Source: Sipunculus nudus
Lineage: Eukaryota > Annelida > Sipuncula > Golfingiida > Sipunculidae
Assembly: GCA_026874595.1 (NCBI GenBank)
Contig: CM049310.1
Span: 4,214,001-4,278,000 of the forward strand
Direction of reading: 5' to 3'
DNA: 64,000 nt
Positions 1-13,385 of the stretch are shown here, one piece after another. The translations under genes were made by a program, and so were the position numbers. Numbering within the stretch: the first letter of the stretch is position 1; each line of letters starts with the position of its first letter. The notes beneath the pieces are model-generated. The model was given only the letters and a program-made list of their open reading frames with translations. It made no database searches and had not been told where the DNA came from.

Positions 1-1860
1 TGTGAGATCTAAACACAAGCACAATTTTGGCCCAATCGGTCAAATGGTTCCTGAGATATTAGCTTGGATGTCATCAGCGTGAACGTGAATGTAGGTGGCG
101 CCACCTGTCATAAAATCAAGAAAGCTATCCAGGATGTATACACATGCAAAATTTTAGGCAGTTATGTCAAACCACTACAGAGAAATGAGTGATTTTAGGC
201 CACGGCAGACAAACAGACAGACGCTGTGCAAAATGTGCAAAAATGGTTGCAGGTGGCCCCTCCAGTTTTGTGTATGATAAAGACCTATGTGAGATCTATA
301 CACATGCAAAATTTAGGCCCAAGCGTTCAAACGGTTCCCGAGATATGAGCTTGGATGTCTGCAGCATAAACTAGAATAAAGGTGGCGCCACCTGTCATAG
401 AATCAAGAAAGCTATCCAGGATGTATAAAACTGCAAAATTTTAGGCAGATATGTCAAACCACTGCCAAGATGTGAGTGACTTTATTGCACGGCAGACAAA
501 CAGACAGACGCTGTGCAAAAATGGTTGCAGCTGGTGCCACCAGTTTTGCGTATGATAAAGAGCTATGTTAGATCTATACACATGCAAAATTTTGGCCCAA
601 TCGGTCAAACGGTTCCCGAGATATGAGCTTGGATGTCATCAGCGTGAACGTGAATGTAGGTGGTGCCACCTGTCATAAAATCAAGAAAGCTATCCAGGAT
701 GTATAAAACTGCAAAATTTTAGGCAGTTATGTCAAACCACTACAGAGAAATGAGTGATTTTAGGCCACAGCAGACAAACAGACAGACGCTGTGCAAAATG
801 TGCAAAAATGGTTGCAGGTGGCCCCTCCAGTTTTGTGTATGATAAAGACCTATGTGAGATCTATACACATGCAAAATTTTGGCCCAAGCGTTCAAACGGT
901 TCCCGAGATATGAGCTTGGATGTCTGCAGCATAAACTAGAATAAAGGTAGCGCCACCTGTCATAAAATCAAGAAAGCTATCCAGGATGTATAAAACTGCA
1001 AAATTTTAGGCAGATATGTCAAACCACTGCCAAGATGTGAGTGACTTTATTGCACGGCAGACAAACAGACAGACGCTGTGCAAAAATGGTTGCAGCTGGT
1101 GCCACCAGTTTTGCGTATGATAAAGAGCTATGTTAGATCTATACACATGCAAAATTTTGGCCCGATCGGTCAAACGGTTCCCGAGATATGAGCTTGGATG
1201 TCATCAGCGTGAACGTGAATGTAGGTGGTGCCACCTGTCATAAAATCAAGAAAGCTATCCAGGATGTATAAAACTGCAAAATTTTAGGCAGATATGTCAA
1301 ACCACTGCCGAGATATGAGTGACATTACCGCACGGCAGACAAACAGACAGACGCTGTGCAAAAATGGTTGCAGGTGGCGCCACCAGTTTAGCGTATGATA
1401 AAGAGCTATATTAGATCTATACACATGCAAAATTTTGGCCAAATCGGTCAAACGGTTCCCGAAATATGAGCTTGGATGTCATCAGCGTGAATGAGAATGT
1501 AGGTGGCGCCACCTGTCATAAAATCAAGAAAGCTACTCAGGATGTATACACATGCCGAATTTCAGGTCAATTCACTGCAGAGATATGAGTGATTTTAACC
1601 AAAGGCAGATGAACAGATGGACACTGTGCAAACATGGTTACAGGTGGCGCCACCATTTTTTGTGTATGTTATAGAGCTATCCAAGGGCTACATTAGTATA
1701 AATTTTATTTCCTGATCAGTCAAACGGTTCCCGAGATATGAGCTTGGAAAGCTCATAAAATCAAGTCCCAGAGGAGCTCTCTGGAAACGAACGCGACAAC
1801 GGCGGAGGAACCCGGTCAAAAACATAGTATCCACAAAACTTTGTTTTGGCCGGTACAAAA
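1..1860 (+). mobile_element. HINE-like array with GGTGGCGCCACC cores, truncated by window edge (family 3 type)
   Basis: Composed of ~140-base cores separated by the 12-base palindrome GGTGGCGCCACC or one-base variants (93, 381, 1371, 1503, 1641 and others). A four-core higher-order unit of 565 bases repeats (189 versus 754, 574 versus about 1139). The right end, 1760-1858, carries CTCTCTGGAAACGAACGC, then CATAGTATCCACAAAACTTTG, then GGCCGGTACAA. This is the same terminal block seen at 58390-58495 and 27570-27661. The 5' end lies left of the window. Confidence 0.7.
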
Positions 1861-4230
1861 ATACAGGTGGCTCCACCAGTCTGCAGAAACTAATAAAAAC
1901 ACTTACAAACATCAATATCCATGCAAAGAATCATGGTGATCTTCCCATTAGTTGTTCAGATACTTCAGCTTTTGTATCAAATTGTCCATTATTCTGAGGG
2001 ATACTTCGGAGTCCTATAGCTTGAAGGATATGGGTAACAGAGACCTAATTTTAAGTTTCCACAGGCACTTTTCATGGGCCTCCTTGCATGACAAGAATGA
2101 AGATTCTAGGTCCAGTTGTTGCGATTTGTACCCTGTTGTCAGATAACCACATCTTTAAAGGTATCAAAAAAAGAGAAAAAAAAAACGTAAAAATTTGAAA
2201 AAAAATAGAGGTGGCGCACCCAGTCTGCAGAAACTGATGGAACAGGTCATGATCCATATGTATGCCGAAAATCATGACCATCAGTGTTGTAGTTATTGAG
2301 ATACTGCAGTTTTTGTATCAAATTTTCCATTATTCTGGGGGGTAATTTGGAGCCATACAGCTTAAAGAATATGGGTAACAGAGACCTAATTTCAGGTTTC
2401 CATGGAGACTTTTCATGGGTCTCCCTGTGTGTCAAGAATGAAGATTCTAGGTCCAGTTTTAATGATTTGTGCCCTGTTAACAGATGTTCATAACTTTAAA
2501 GGTCTAAAAAATAGAGAAAAAATTTGTAAAAAAACCCGAACAAATACAGGTGGTGCCACCAGTCTGCAGAAACTGATGAAACACTCCATGATCAATATCC
2601 ATGAAAAAAATTATGATGATCTCTGCATTAGTTGTTCAGATACTTCAGCTTTTGTATCAAATTTTCCATTATTCTGAGCTGTATTTTGGAGTGCCATAGC
2701 TCTAAGGATATGGGTAACAGAGACCTAATTTCAGGTGTCCATGGAGACTTATCATGGGTCTCCCTGTGTGTCAACAATGAAGATTCTAGGTCCAGTCCTT
2801 ACGATTTGTACCCTGTTGACAGATATCTACATCCTGAAAGGTCTCAAAAACAGAGAATAAAAAATTGTGAAAATTTGAAAAAATACAGGTGGCACCACCA
2901 GTCTGCAGGTACTGATGAAACACCTCTTGATCAATATGTATGCCAAAAATCATGACCATCAGTGTTGTAGTTATTGAGATGTTGCAGTTTGTTTTTATCA
3001 AATTTTCCATTATTCTGGGGGGTTATTGGGAGCCCCCCATAGCTCAAAGGATATGGGTAACAGAGACCTTATTTCAGGTTTCCATGGAGACTTTTTATGG
3101 ACCTCTCAGTGTGTCAAGAATGAAGATTCTAGGTCCAGTCTTTATGATTTGTGCCCTGTTAACAGCTGTTCACATTTTTAAATTCGTAAAAAATCGAAAA
3201 ATTCAGGTGGCGCCACCAGTCTGCAGGAAGTGATGGAACATCTCATGATCAATACGTATGCCAAAAATCATGACCATCAGTCAAGTAGTTAATGAGATAT
3301 TGAAGTTTTTGTATGAAATTTTTTACTATTCTGGGGGGTACTTTGGGGCCCCATAGCTCGAAGGATATGGGTAACAGAGACCTTATTTCTGGTTTCCAAG
3401 GAGATTTTTCATGGACCTCTCAGTGTATCAAGAATTAAGATTCTAGGTCTAGGCTTTACGATTTGTGCCTTGTTAACAGATGTTCACATTTTTAAAGGTC
3501 TCAAAAATAGAGGAAAAAATTGTAAAAAATCGAAAAATACAGGTGCAACACCAGTCTGCAGGAACTTATGGAACATCTCATGATCAATATGTATGCCAAA
3601 AATCATGACCATCAGTGTTGTAGTTATTGAGATATTGAAGTTTTTGTATGAAATTTTTTACTATTCTGGGGGGTACTTTGGGGCCCCATAGCTCGAAGGA
3701 TATGGGTAACAGAGACCTAATTTCTGGTTTCCAAGGAGATTTTTCATGGACCTCTCAGTGTATCAAGAATTAAGATTCTAGGTCTAGGCTTTACGATTTG
3801 TGCCTTGTTAACAGATGTTCACATTTTTAAAGGTCTCAAAAATAGAGAAAAAAATTTGTAAAAAATCGAAAAATACAGGTGGCGCCACCAGTCTGCAGGA
3901 AGTGATGGAACCTCTCATGATCAATATGTATGCCAAAAATCATGACCATCAGTCAAGTAGTTAATGAGATATTGAAGTTTTTGTATGAAATTTTTTACTT
4001 TTCTGGGGGGTACTTTGGGGCCCCATAGCTCGAAGGATATGGGTAACAGAGACCTAATTTCTGGTTTCCAAGGAGATTTTTCATGGACCTCTCAGAATCC
4101 CAAGTTACAAGGTTCTAAGTTCAGCGGTTATGATTTGTGCCTGGTTAACGGACAGACAGACGGACAGACGGACGACGGACAAAGAGTGATCGCTATAGCT
4201 CAGATGACTTTCAGTCAGCTGAGCTAAAAA
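1861..4230 (+). mobile_element. HINE-like element with ~330-bp cores, 3' part (family 1)
   Basis: About seven ~330-base cores. Each has TTTTGTATCAAATTTTCCAT, CATAGCTCGAAGGATATGGG, AACAGAGACCTAATTTC, ATGAAGATTCTAGGTCCAG, CCCTGTTAACAGATG and a GGTGGCGCCACCAGTCTGCA junction. It ends with a GACGGACG run (4149-4180) and the hairpin TAGCTCAGATGACTTTCAGT / CAGCTGAGCTAAAAA at 4197-4230. The 5' part is covered by the family 3 element. Confidence 0.8.
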
Positions 4231-4400
4231 CATATGGGGGAATCTTGAGGTTGCCAGGCTTAGGGATTTAAACGTGGATAAAAGTGGTTATGAAAACAGA
4301 TGATTACTGGCTTATAAAACAATAGCATAGCTTCTTTTATACTCTTCCTTTTTGTGCGTTTTACACAGTCATCTCTTTAGTCTTAAAAGAAATCATCTAC

Positions 4401-4480
4401 CATTGCTGGGTCAGAGTACAGGAGCTCTCTGTGGTCAGGGTGAGGTGCTGTAAATGGGTGATGGGCTGATTCTAATCCTT
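4401..4480 (-). CDS. DARS2: DARS2 exon 15, last exon in window
   Basis: Twenty-seven codons including the split first one, [20 protein letters not shown] then LYSDPAM. It contains the HHPFTAPHP signature of AspRS. The acceptor is CTTTTTTAG and the donor GCAATG|GTAGAT. Phase 0 at the end. The following exons (GNEIGGGS and motif 3) were searched for by eye in 1-4400 and not found, because that stretch is repeats. They must lie beyond the left edge. Confidence 0.93.
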
Positions 4481-7400
4481 CTAAAAAAGAAAATGTGTAG
4501 ACTAAAAACATATGATATCAATGAGCAGGTCCTTACCTGAAGAACAAATTGTATAGAAACAAGGAAATCTCAAAGCAATATGGACAAACTGTAAGCCTGG
4601 TCAGTGTGAAAATCAGCAGAATAGTCGTGTGATCTTGACCTTTGATTTGAGACTACAAAACTAATACGGTTCTCCCCCCCATTGGTATCTGAGCCATACC
4701 GGTATCTGAAATTTGGAAGGTTTGGGCTAAAAAATTGGACTTTTAGAAGAAGTGGGTTGTGAGGCCCAGACCTTGATCTTGTGACCAAAAATAAATAGAA
4801 TTCTTCCTCTATTGGTAGGTGATCTGTATATGAAAGAAAGTTAGTTTTTGGTCAAATAGGTCCACAAGCTAATAGAAAACATGCAGGGGCACGAATGAGA
4901 TAAATATTATAACTTCTATGAAAATCAGAGGACAAGAGCAGTATTTGATACGTCAAACCCCAATATTCATATTTCTTTATCTGAAAATTTGTTTACCTGA
5001 AAATCAGGCAGGTTATAACAGTGAACAAGTGGCCCATTGGGCCATGACGCTCAGCTAATTTTGACTGGGTGCTCAGTTTTTTATTAATGTTATTTATTGT
5101 CAATGAGAATAGCCTATGGCTAAAGTTACAGTGTTGAAAAAAATGGACAGATAATAAAAATTACAGAATTCACAGGAGACCTGCCGAGGACCCCCCTGGA
5201 TTTCACAATAGAGGGTTCCAAGGAAAATGGATACAATTGGTACCCTGTCTGTCTGGGTGCTCAAATCATGTTACTGGTCCATAGCTGGCAGAATATAGGT
5301 CACCATGATCCAATTTCAGGTTTCCAAGGAGAATTGCCAAGGATTTTTATGAATGTTATGTTAGAAGAGTCTAGGGCTCATGGATATACAATTTGTACCT
5401 TGTCTGTCTGGGTGCAGCAAACCATTTTTCAGCCCATAGGTTACACAATATAGGTCACCATGACCTAATTTCAGGTTTCCAATGGACACTTGACTAGGAC
5501 CTCCCTGAATTTTATGTTAAAAGATTCTAGGCCTAATGAATACAATTTATGCCCAGTCTGACTGTCTGTGTGCTTATATGACATCTGATTTGATAGGATG
5601 CAAAATATAGGTCATGGTGACCTAATTACAGTTTTCCAAGGCAATGGCCAAGGACGTCTCAGAATATTACATTAGAAGAATTTTGGCCTAACAGATACAA
5701 TGTGTGCCCTGACTGACTGTCTGGGTGCTTATATGACTTCTTTTCCTGAAGGTCGCAAAATATAGGTCATGTTGACCAAATTTCAGTTTTCCACAGACAT
5801 TTGCCAAGGACTTCTTAGAAGATTTTAGGCCTAACCAGTACAATGTGTGCCCTGCCTGACTTTCTGAGTGCTCAAAATCCTGTATTTGGCCTGTAAGTCA
5901 CAAAATGTAGGTCAGTCAGGGTGTTCATATATCATCTCTTTCCTATAGGTCACAGAATATAGGTCACCATGACCTCATTTCAGGTTTCCAAGGAGATCTG
6001 CCTAGGACGGACCTCCCTAAATGTCACGTTGGAGGATTCTAGGCCTTATCGATTCAATTTGTGCCCCGTCTGCCTGGATGCTAAAAATCATATTTTCAGC
6101 TCATAGGTCACAAAATATAGTTAACCATGGCCATATTTCAGGTTTCCAAGGAGATTTGCCTAGAAATTACCAGGATATTGTGTTAGAAGGTTCTAGGCCT
6201 CACAGATACAATTTGTCCCCATCTGACATTCAGGTTGCTCATATGACAACTTTTCCCTATCGGTCGCAGAATATAGGTCACAGTGACCTAGTTTCAGGTT
6301 TCCAATATTCCAATATTCTAGGCCTCACATGTAGAATTTGTGCCCCGTCTGACTGTCTGGTTGCTCAAAATCATGTTTCGGCCCAAAGGTCACAAAATAC
6401 AGGACACCATGACCTAATTTTGGGTTTCCAAGGAGATTTGCCAAGGACCTTCCCGTATGTACAGTTAACAGTTTTTACAGTACAGTTTTTAGGTCTAACG
6501 GTTATGATTTGTGCCCTGTTAACAGCTGGATGGCTGGACAACCAGACGCATTCCGGACAAAGGGTGATCCCTATAGCTCAGATGAGTTACAGTCAGCTGA
6601 GCTAAAAATGGGACTTATGTAAACAGCCAAGGATTAAGTTTTACCACACTGGTTCATGGTGTAGTATGCTTTAAAACAGGTACACTGGATAAGGTATGTT
6701 ATATGTTACATAAAAAGACTTCTATTGAGCCACATGATGACTGACACATGCACACACACACACACACACACACATTTTGTAATAACAAATAAGTCAAACC
6801 TGTACCATCTTCTTTGGGAAGGAAAAGAGGAAAATCCTCCACCCACAGGAGATTCATCTGTCCTTCAGGTCGTATTACTTCACCTATTTAAATAACACAG
6901 AAATTGAAGTATTAACTTATAAATTTCTTAAGTGATACATGAAGACAAATTTTCAGTGCAGCTGACAACAGCTCCATCTAGGAATAAATATGAACATTAC
7001 GAGCGATTTTTCTGTAAAAAGAACTAGAAATGTGCAAATACTATAAAAATATCTTAATCCTGTGTGGGCTTCCTGCAGGAAATGCAAATCTAATGCCTCC
7101 TGTTACAGGTGTGGTCACCTCTGGGCAGGCCTACCTCCTGTTACAGGTGTGGTCCCCCTGGGCAGGCCTGCCTCCTGTTACAGGTGTGGTCACCCTGGGC
7201 AGGCCTGCCTCCTGTTACAGGTGTGGTCACCCTGGGCAGGCCTGCCTCCTGTTACAGGCTACCTCCTGTTACAGGTGTGGTCACCCTGGGCAGGCCTGCC
7301 TCCTGTTACAGGTGTGGTCACCCTGGGCAGGCCTGCCTCCTGTTACAGGTGTGGTCACCCTGGGCAGGCCTACCTCCTGTTACAGGTGTGGTCACCCTGG

Positions 7401-10400
7401 GCAGGCCTGCCTCCTGTTACAGGTGTGGTCACCCTGGGCAGGCCGGCCTCCTGTTACAGGTGTGGTCACCCTGGGCAGGCCTGCCTCCTGTTACAGGTGT
7501 GGTCACCCTGGGCAGGCCTGCCTCCTGTTACAGGTGTGGTCACCTTGGGCAGGCCTGCCTCCTGTTACAGGTGTGGTCACCCTGGGCAGGCCTGCCTCCT
7601 GTTACAGGAGTGGTCACCCTGGGCAGGCCTGCCTCCTGTTACAGGTGTGGTCACCCTGGGCAGGCCTGCCTCCTGTTACAGGTGTTGTCACCCCTGGGCA
7701 GGCCTGCCTCCTGTTACAGGTGTGGTCACCCTGGGCAGGCCTGCCTCCTGTTACAGGTGTGGTCACCCTGGGCAGGCCTTCCTCCTGTTACAGGTGTGGT
7801 CACCTTGGGCAGGCCTGCCTCCTGTTACAGGTGTGGTCACCCTGGGCAGGCCTGCCTCCTGTTACAGGAGTTGTCACCCTGGGCAGGCCTGCCTCCTGTT
7901 ACAGGTGTGGTCTCCCTGGGCAGTCCTGCCTCCTGTTACAGGTGTGGTCACCCTGGGCAGGCCTGCCTCCTGTTACAGGTGTGGTCACCCTGGGCAGGCC
8001 TACCTCCTGTTACAGGTGTGGTCACCCTAGGCAGGCCTACCTCCTGTTACAGGGGTGGTCACCCTGGGCAGGCCTGCCTCCTGTTACAGGAGTTGTCACC
8101 CTGGGCAGGCCTGCCTCCTGTTACAGGTGTTGTCAACCTGGGCAGGCTCACCTCCTGTTACAGGTGTTGTCATATTGGGCAGGCCCACCTCCTGTTACAA
8201 GAGTTGTCACCCTGGGCAAGCCTACCGCCTGTTACAGGTGTTGTCACATTGGTCAGGCCCATCTCCTGTTGCAGGTTTTTTCACATTGGGCAGGTCCACC
8301 TCCTGTAACAGGTGTTGTCACCCTAGGCAGGCCTACCTCCTGTAACAGGTGTTGTCACACTGGGCAGGCCTACCTCCTGTTACAGGTGTTGTCACCCTGG
8401 GCAGGCCTACCTCCTGTTACAGGTGTTGTCACCCTAGGCAGGCCTACCTCCTGTTACAGGTGTTGTCACCCTAGGCAGGCCTACCTCCTGTTACAAGTGT
8501 TGTCACCCTGGGCAGGCCTACCTCCTGTTACAGGTGTTGTCACCCTGGGCAGGCCTACCTCCTGTTACAGGTTTTGTCACCCTGGGCAGGCCTACCTCCT
8601 GTTACAGGTTTTGTCATCATGGGCAGGCCTACCTCCTGTTACAGGTGTTATCACCCTGGGCAGGCCTACCTCCTGTTACAGGTGCTGTCACCCTGGACAG
8701 GCCTTCCTCCTGTTACAGGTGTTGTCACCCTGGGCAGGCCTTCCTCCTGTTACAGGTGTTGTCACCCTGGGCAGGCCTACCTCCTGTTACAGGTGTTGTC
8801 ACCCTGGGCAGGCCTGCCTCCTGTTACAGGTGTGGTCACCCTGGGCAGGCCTGCCTCCTGTTACAGGTGTGGTCACCCTGGGCAGGCCTGCCTCCTGTTA
8901 CAGGTGTGGTCACCCTTGGCAGGCCTACCTCCTGTTACAGGTGTGGTCACCTTGGGCAGGCCTACCTCCTGTTACAGATGTGGTCACCCTGGGCAGGCCT
9001 GCCTCCTGTTACAGGAGTTGTCACCCTGGGCAGGCCTGCCTCCTGTTACAGGAGTTGTCACCCTGGGCAGGCCTGCCTCCTGTTACAGGTGTTGTCACCC
9101 CTGGGCAGGCCTGCCTCCTGTTACAGGTGTGGTCACCCTGGGCAGGCCTGCCTCCTGTTACAGGTGTGGTCACCCTGGGCAGGCCTGCCTCCTGTTACAG
9201 GGGTTGTCAACCTGGGCAGGCCTACCTCCTGTTACAGGTGTGGTCACCCTAGGCAGGCCTACCTCCTGTTACAGGTGTGGTCACCCTGGGCAGGCCTGCC
9301 TCCTGTTACAGGAGTTGTCACCCTGGGCAGGCCTGCCTCCTGTTACAGGAGTTGTCACCCTGGGCAGGCCTGCCTCCTGTTCTAGGTGTTGTCACCCCTG
9401 GGCAGGCCTGCCTCCTGTTACAGGTGTGGTCACCCTGGGCAGGCCTGCCTCCTGTTACAGGTGTTGTCAACCTGGGCAGGCCCACCTCCTGTTACAGGTG
9501 CTGTCACCCTGGACAGGCCTACCTCCTGTTACAGGTGTTGTCACCCTGGGCAGGCCTACCTCCTGTTACAGGTGTTGTCACCCTGGGCAGGCCTACCTCC
9601 TGTTGCAGATGCTGTCACCTTGGGCAGGCCTACCTTCTGTTACAGGTGTTATCACCCTGGGCAGGCCTACCTTCTGTTACAGGTGTTATCACCCTGGGCA
9701 GGCCTACCTTCTGTTACAGGTGTTATCACCCTGGGCAGGCCTACCTCCTGTTACAGGTGTTATCACCCTGGGCAGGCCTACATCCTGTTACAGGTGTTGT
9801 CACCCTGGGTAGGCTTCCCTGGTTTATACTTGCTGTACACTTGTGATGTAGTCAAGTCCACACCATCCAAGTCTTAGTCCAAGTTTGAGTCCAAGTCCTT
9901 GAGATTGAGTACAAGTTGAGTAAAATACATATCCTCTTTTCAAAAGATATTTAAAATTGAAATCTGATATTATCATGTGTATGTTTATGTAAGTTTGCAC
10001 ATGCTTATATTTAAATGCTTAATTAGCTCTGGATGCACAGCCAGCAATATATACCAGTCTTTTTTATCATATTCTGTTAGTAGCTGGCACGTCCATAAAT
10101 CATTACAGTATATTTAACCACTGGACCCAAGACACTGATTTCTCAAGTCCTTAGCTCTGATTCTGAGTGTAAGTCTGAGTCCAGAACATTCAAGTCTGAG
10201 TCCAGAACATTCAAGTCTGAGTCCAGAACATTCAAGTCTGAGTCCAGAACATTCGAGTCTGAGTCCAGAACAGTCGAGTCTGAGTCCAGAACATTCAAGT
10301 CTGAGTCCAGAACATTCGAGTCTGAGTCCAGAACATTCGAGTCTGAGTCCAGAACATTCAAGTCTGAGTCCAGAACATTCGAGTCAGAGTCCGGAACATT

Positions 10401-12964
10401 CAAGTCTGAGTCCGGAACATTCAAGTCTGAGTTCGGAACATTCAAGTCTGAGTCCGGAACATTCAAGTCTGAGTTCGGAACATTCAAGTCTGAGTCCAGT
10501 CCAGAACATTCAAGTCTGAGTCCAGAACATTCGAGTCTGAGTCCAGAACATTCAAGTCTGAGTCCAGAACATTCGAGTCAGAGTCCAGAACATTCGAGTC
10601 TGAGTCCAGAACATTCGAGTTTGAGTCCAGAACATTTGAGTCTGAGTCAAGAACATTCAAGTCTGAGTCCAGAACATTCAAGTCTGAGTCCAGAACATTC
10701 AAGTCCGAGTCCAGAACATTCAAGTCTGAGTCCAGTACATTCAAGTCTGAGTCCAGCACATTCAAGTCTGAGTCCGGAACATTCAAGTCTGAGTCCGGAA
10801 CATTCAAGTCTGAGTTCGGAACATTCAAGTCTGAGTCCGGAACATTCAAGTCTGAGTTCGGAACATTCAAGTCTGAGTCCAGAACATTCAAGTCTGAGTC
10901 CAGAACATTCAAGTCTGAGTCCAGAACATTCAAGTCTGAGTCCAGAACATTCAAGTCTGAGTCCAGAACATTCAAGTCTGAGTTCCTAAAACAGTGGACA
11001 TGAGTCCAGACTCAAATCTTACATCAGTGCTGTGTGCTGCTGCTTCAATCATGAGAATTCAGTTTAATCACAATCAATATATCAATTCTAGTCCTGTTTA
11101 TGCACTGCTTTGATTATGGCTGGGACAAGCCCAGCCTGGGATTATAAACAGATCTTACTGTAACACTGTTTTTCATTGAAATCTTGATATCATAAAATTT
11201 TAATGCAGCCTATCTCAAGATATTTGATAGCTGGTGGTGGACTGCAGACAAGAAGTTCATAAATTATCAAAAGAAAAATTTACAGATATTAAAATTTAAA
11301 ATATTGGTTTAGGTGCATTATATAGGGGCGAACACCTGGGCTAAAACACCATCTGAACTAACCTTTGCGTATTTAAAAAATGTGGGTTCAATGCCTAATA
11401 GGCTTCTCCTATACCTTACTGGAATATATTAATATTTTATCAATTGTATTAGCTATACAGGAAAAATAAGAATAATTTCTTGACTTATTTTCTTCACGTG
11501 ATGTGTACACAATGTCACTGACAAATATACCAAATGTGAGTCCAGCATAAACATACATAGATCAGCTAGAACATGAAGTGAACCTACATTTTCTCACCAA
11601 AAAATGTGGGTTCAACGCATAATAGGCTTCTACTATGTATCCTGAAGTGAATAATATTTATTAGTATTTTATAAGTTAGAAATATGCAGTGAAAAATAAG
11701 TCTCACTTCTTGACTTATTTTTCTGGCGACGTCATTGACAAAAACACTAAAAGTGGGTTCACTTTGCACAAAATAAATGATGGTTCACAGGTAGAATTGT
11801 GAAAATTTGTAAAAATAAATATGTGGGTTCACTAGTTGACTGTCTATTAAGTACTGAACCTACAGTTTTCTGCACAAACATGTAGGGTCACTTGTTGTTT
11901 TAGCCTCCTGAAGTTTACCAAAATATTCACTACAATTACCAGTGCCATCTAGTGCTTATTCTTGAAAGCATTGTTTATAAATTCTTATAAATGTAAAATA
12001 CACTGGTGCCTATTGTACAGCTGTTTGTGGAAACATAAAACTTACCATCTTCCAAAACATCTGTCTCTTTCATATATTCTATCAGAAATTTATGAGGAAA
12101 TATCCCAGGATTGTTTTCTGATCTCACAGGTATTCTTTCCTGACACTGGATTAACAACAGATGGCCCCACTGGCAATTGAGGTATTATATAAAATGTTTA
12201 TAAATATGTTTTTAAAGTGCCCCTCTTCTCAGCTCTCTGAATGGAATTTCTTTCACTTTATCATTAAATATAACAAGTAAGATAACAGTAGTACCTTTAG
12301 CCTCCAAGGCATTGGCTGCCTCTAATCTGGCTTTCCCAAGGACTTCAGGCTGAAAACAGAAATATATATTAGTCCACCAGAGGTTCGGGACAGTAAAGGT
12401 TCATACTGGATATCAGACTTCTCTGAAATTGTTCACCACAAATAATCTAAAAGGGACCAATCTTCAGTAAAATCATGAGATTATCTAAAAAGTTATTGCA
12501 AAAAGATTTTGAAATATTTGTCTGGCAGCCATACTGGATTTAACAGTAGTCTAAAATGTTAAAGCATACACCTCCTCATGAGTGTCAATAATCTGTTGAA
12601 TATACCGATACACAAAAGAAAATTACTGATTGTGCTCTGGTGGCCAAATTGGATTTCCAGTGTGTTTGTTATTCAACAAAAATAACACAAATCATATCTG
12701 GATGAAATGATTAAGAATCTATGACTCTAACCACCAGCCTGTGATCCCCAGCCAGTATAAATATGACATTGTCTGGTCCAGCTTCTAGCAGTCTAAGCAG
12801 CTCTGACTGTTGATGGTCTGACAGGTGCTTCACCAGCCCTCCCTGCAGCCTGCCCTCCCTCACCTTTAGCTGAGCGTGCCACAGGCCAGCATCATCCTGG
12901 AATATACAGAAGTATAGCTACTCCATCAGAAGTCTATCTCCTTATTATCTGTTTAAAATACATG

Positions 12965-13004
<40 letters not shown>

Positions 13005-13349
13005 GTTTCTGAATATTAGCAAAATAGCTTAGATTTAGTTATATACTTGTATTTGAAAAGCTCAGGAGAATTGCCCCTGAGATTTGGTGGTGGTCAAATA
13101 CAAGATACAGATTGCTTGAATAACATTCTGACATGACTGCTATTTATCACTGTCCAAATAAACATTAAAAAACATTTTTTAATCAAACATAAGAGATGAA
13201 ATTTCCTAAAAATTGGTAGGGTTTCAAGTATTAAAAAAATCCTGAAAATCTCATGCCGAGAAATAAACATAAACTTTGACATTTATTACATGGGTACATT
13301 TTTGGATCAAGTGATTTTGTGAAAATATAAGCAAGATGACATTTAGTGA

Positions 13350-13385
<36 letters not shown>

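Noticed and set aside
1-4400. The missing C-terminal DARS2 exons (GNEIGGGS and motif 3)
   Set aside because: I looked for these on the minus strand in this stretch and saw only HINE cores. They are most likely beyond the left edge.
7030-9252. A 740-residue open frame and its overlapping plus-strand frames, which look like a repetitive protein
   Set aside because: All three frames are open only because the 37-base unit lacks stops and cycles through the frames. The frame begins in intron sequence and there is no conserved flank.
10143-10989. Serine- and aspartate-rich repeat proteins on both strands
   Set aside because: The 21-base unit is seven codons long, so both strands stay open by construction. 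No signal peptide, splice context or homologue was recognised.
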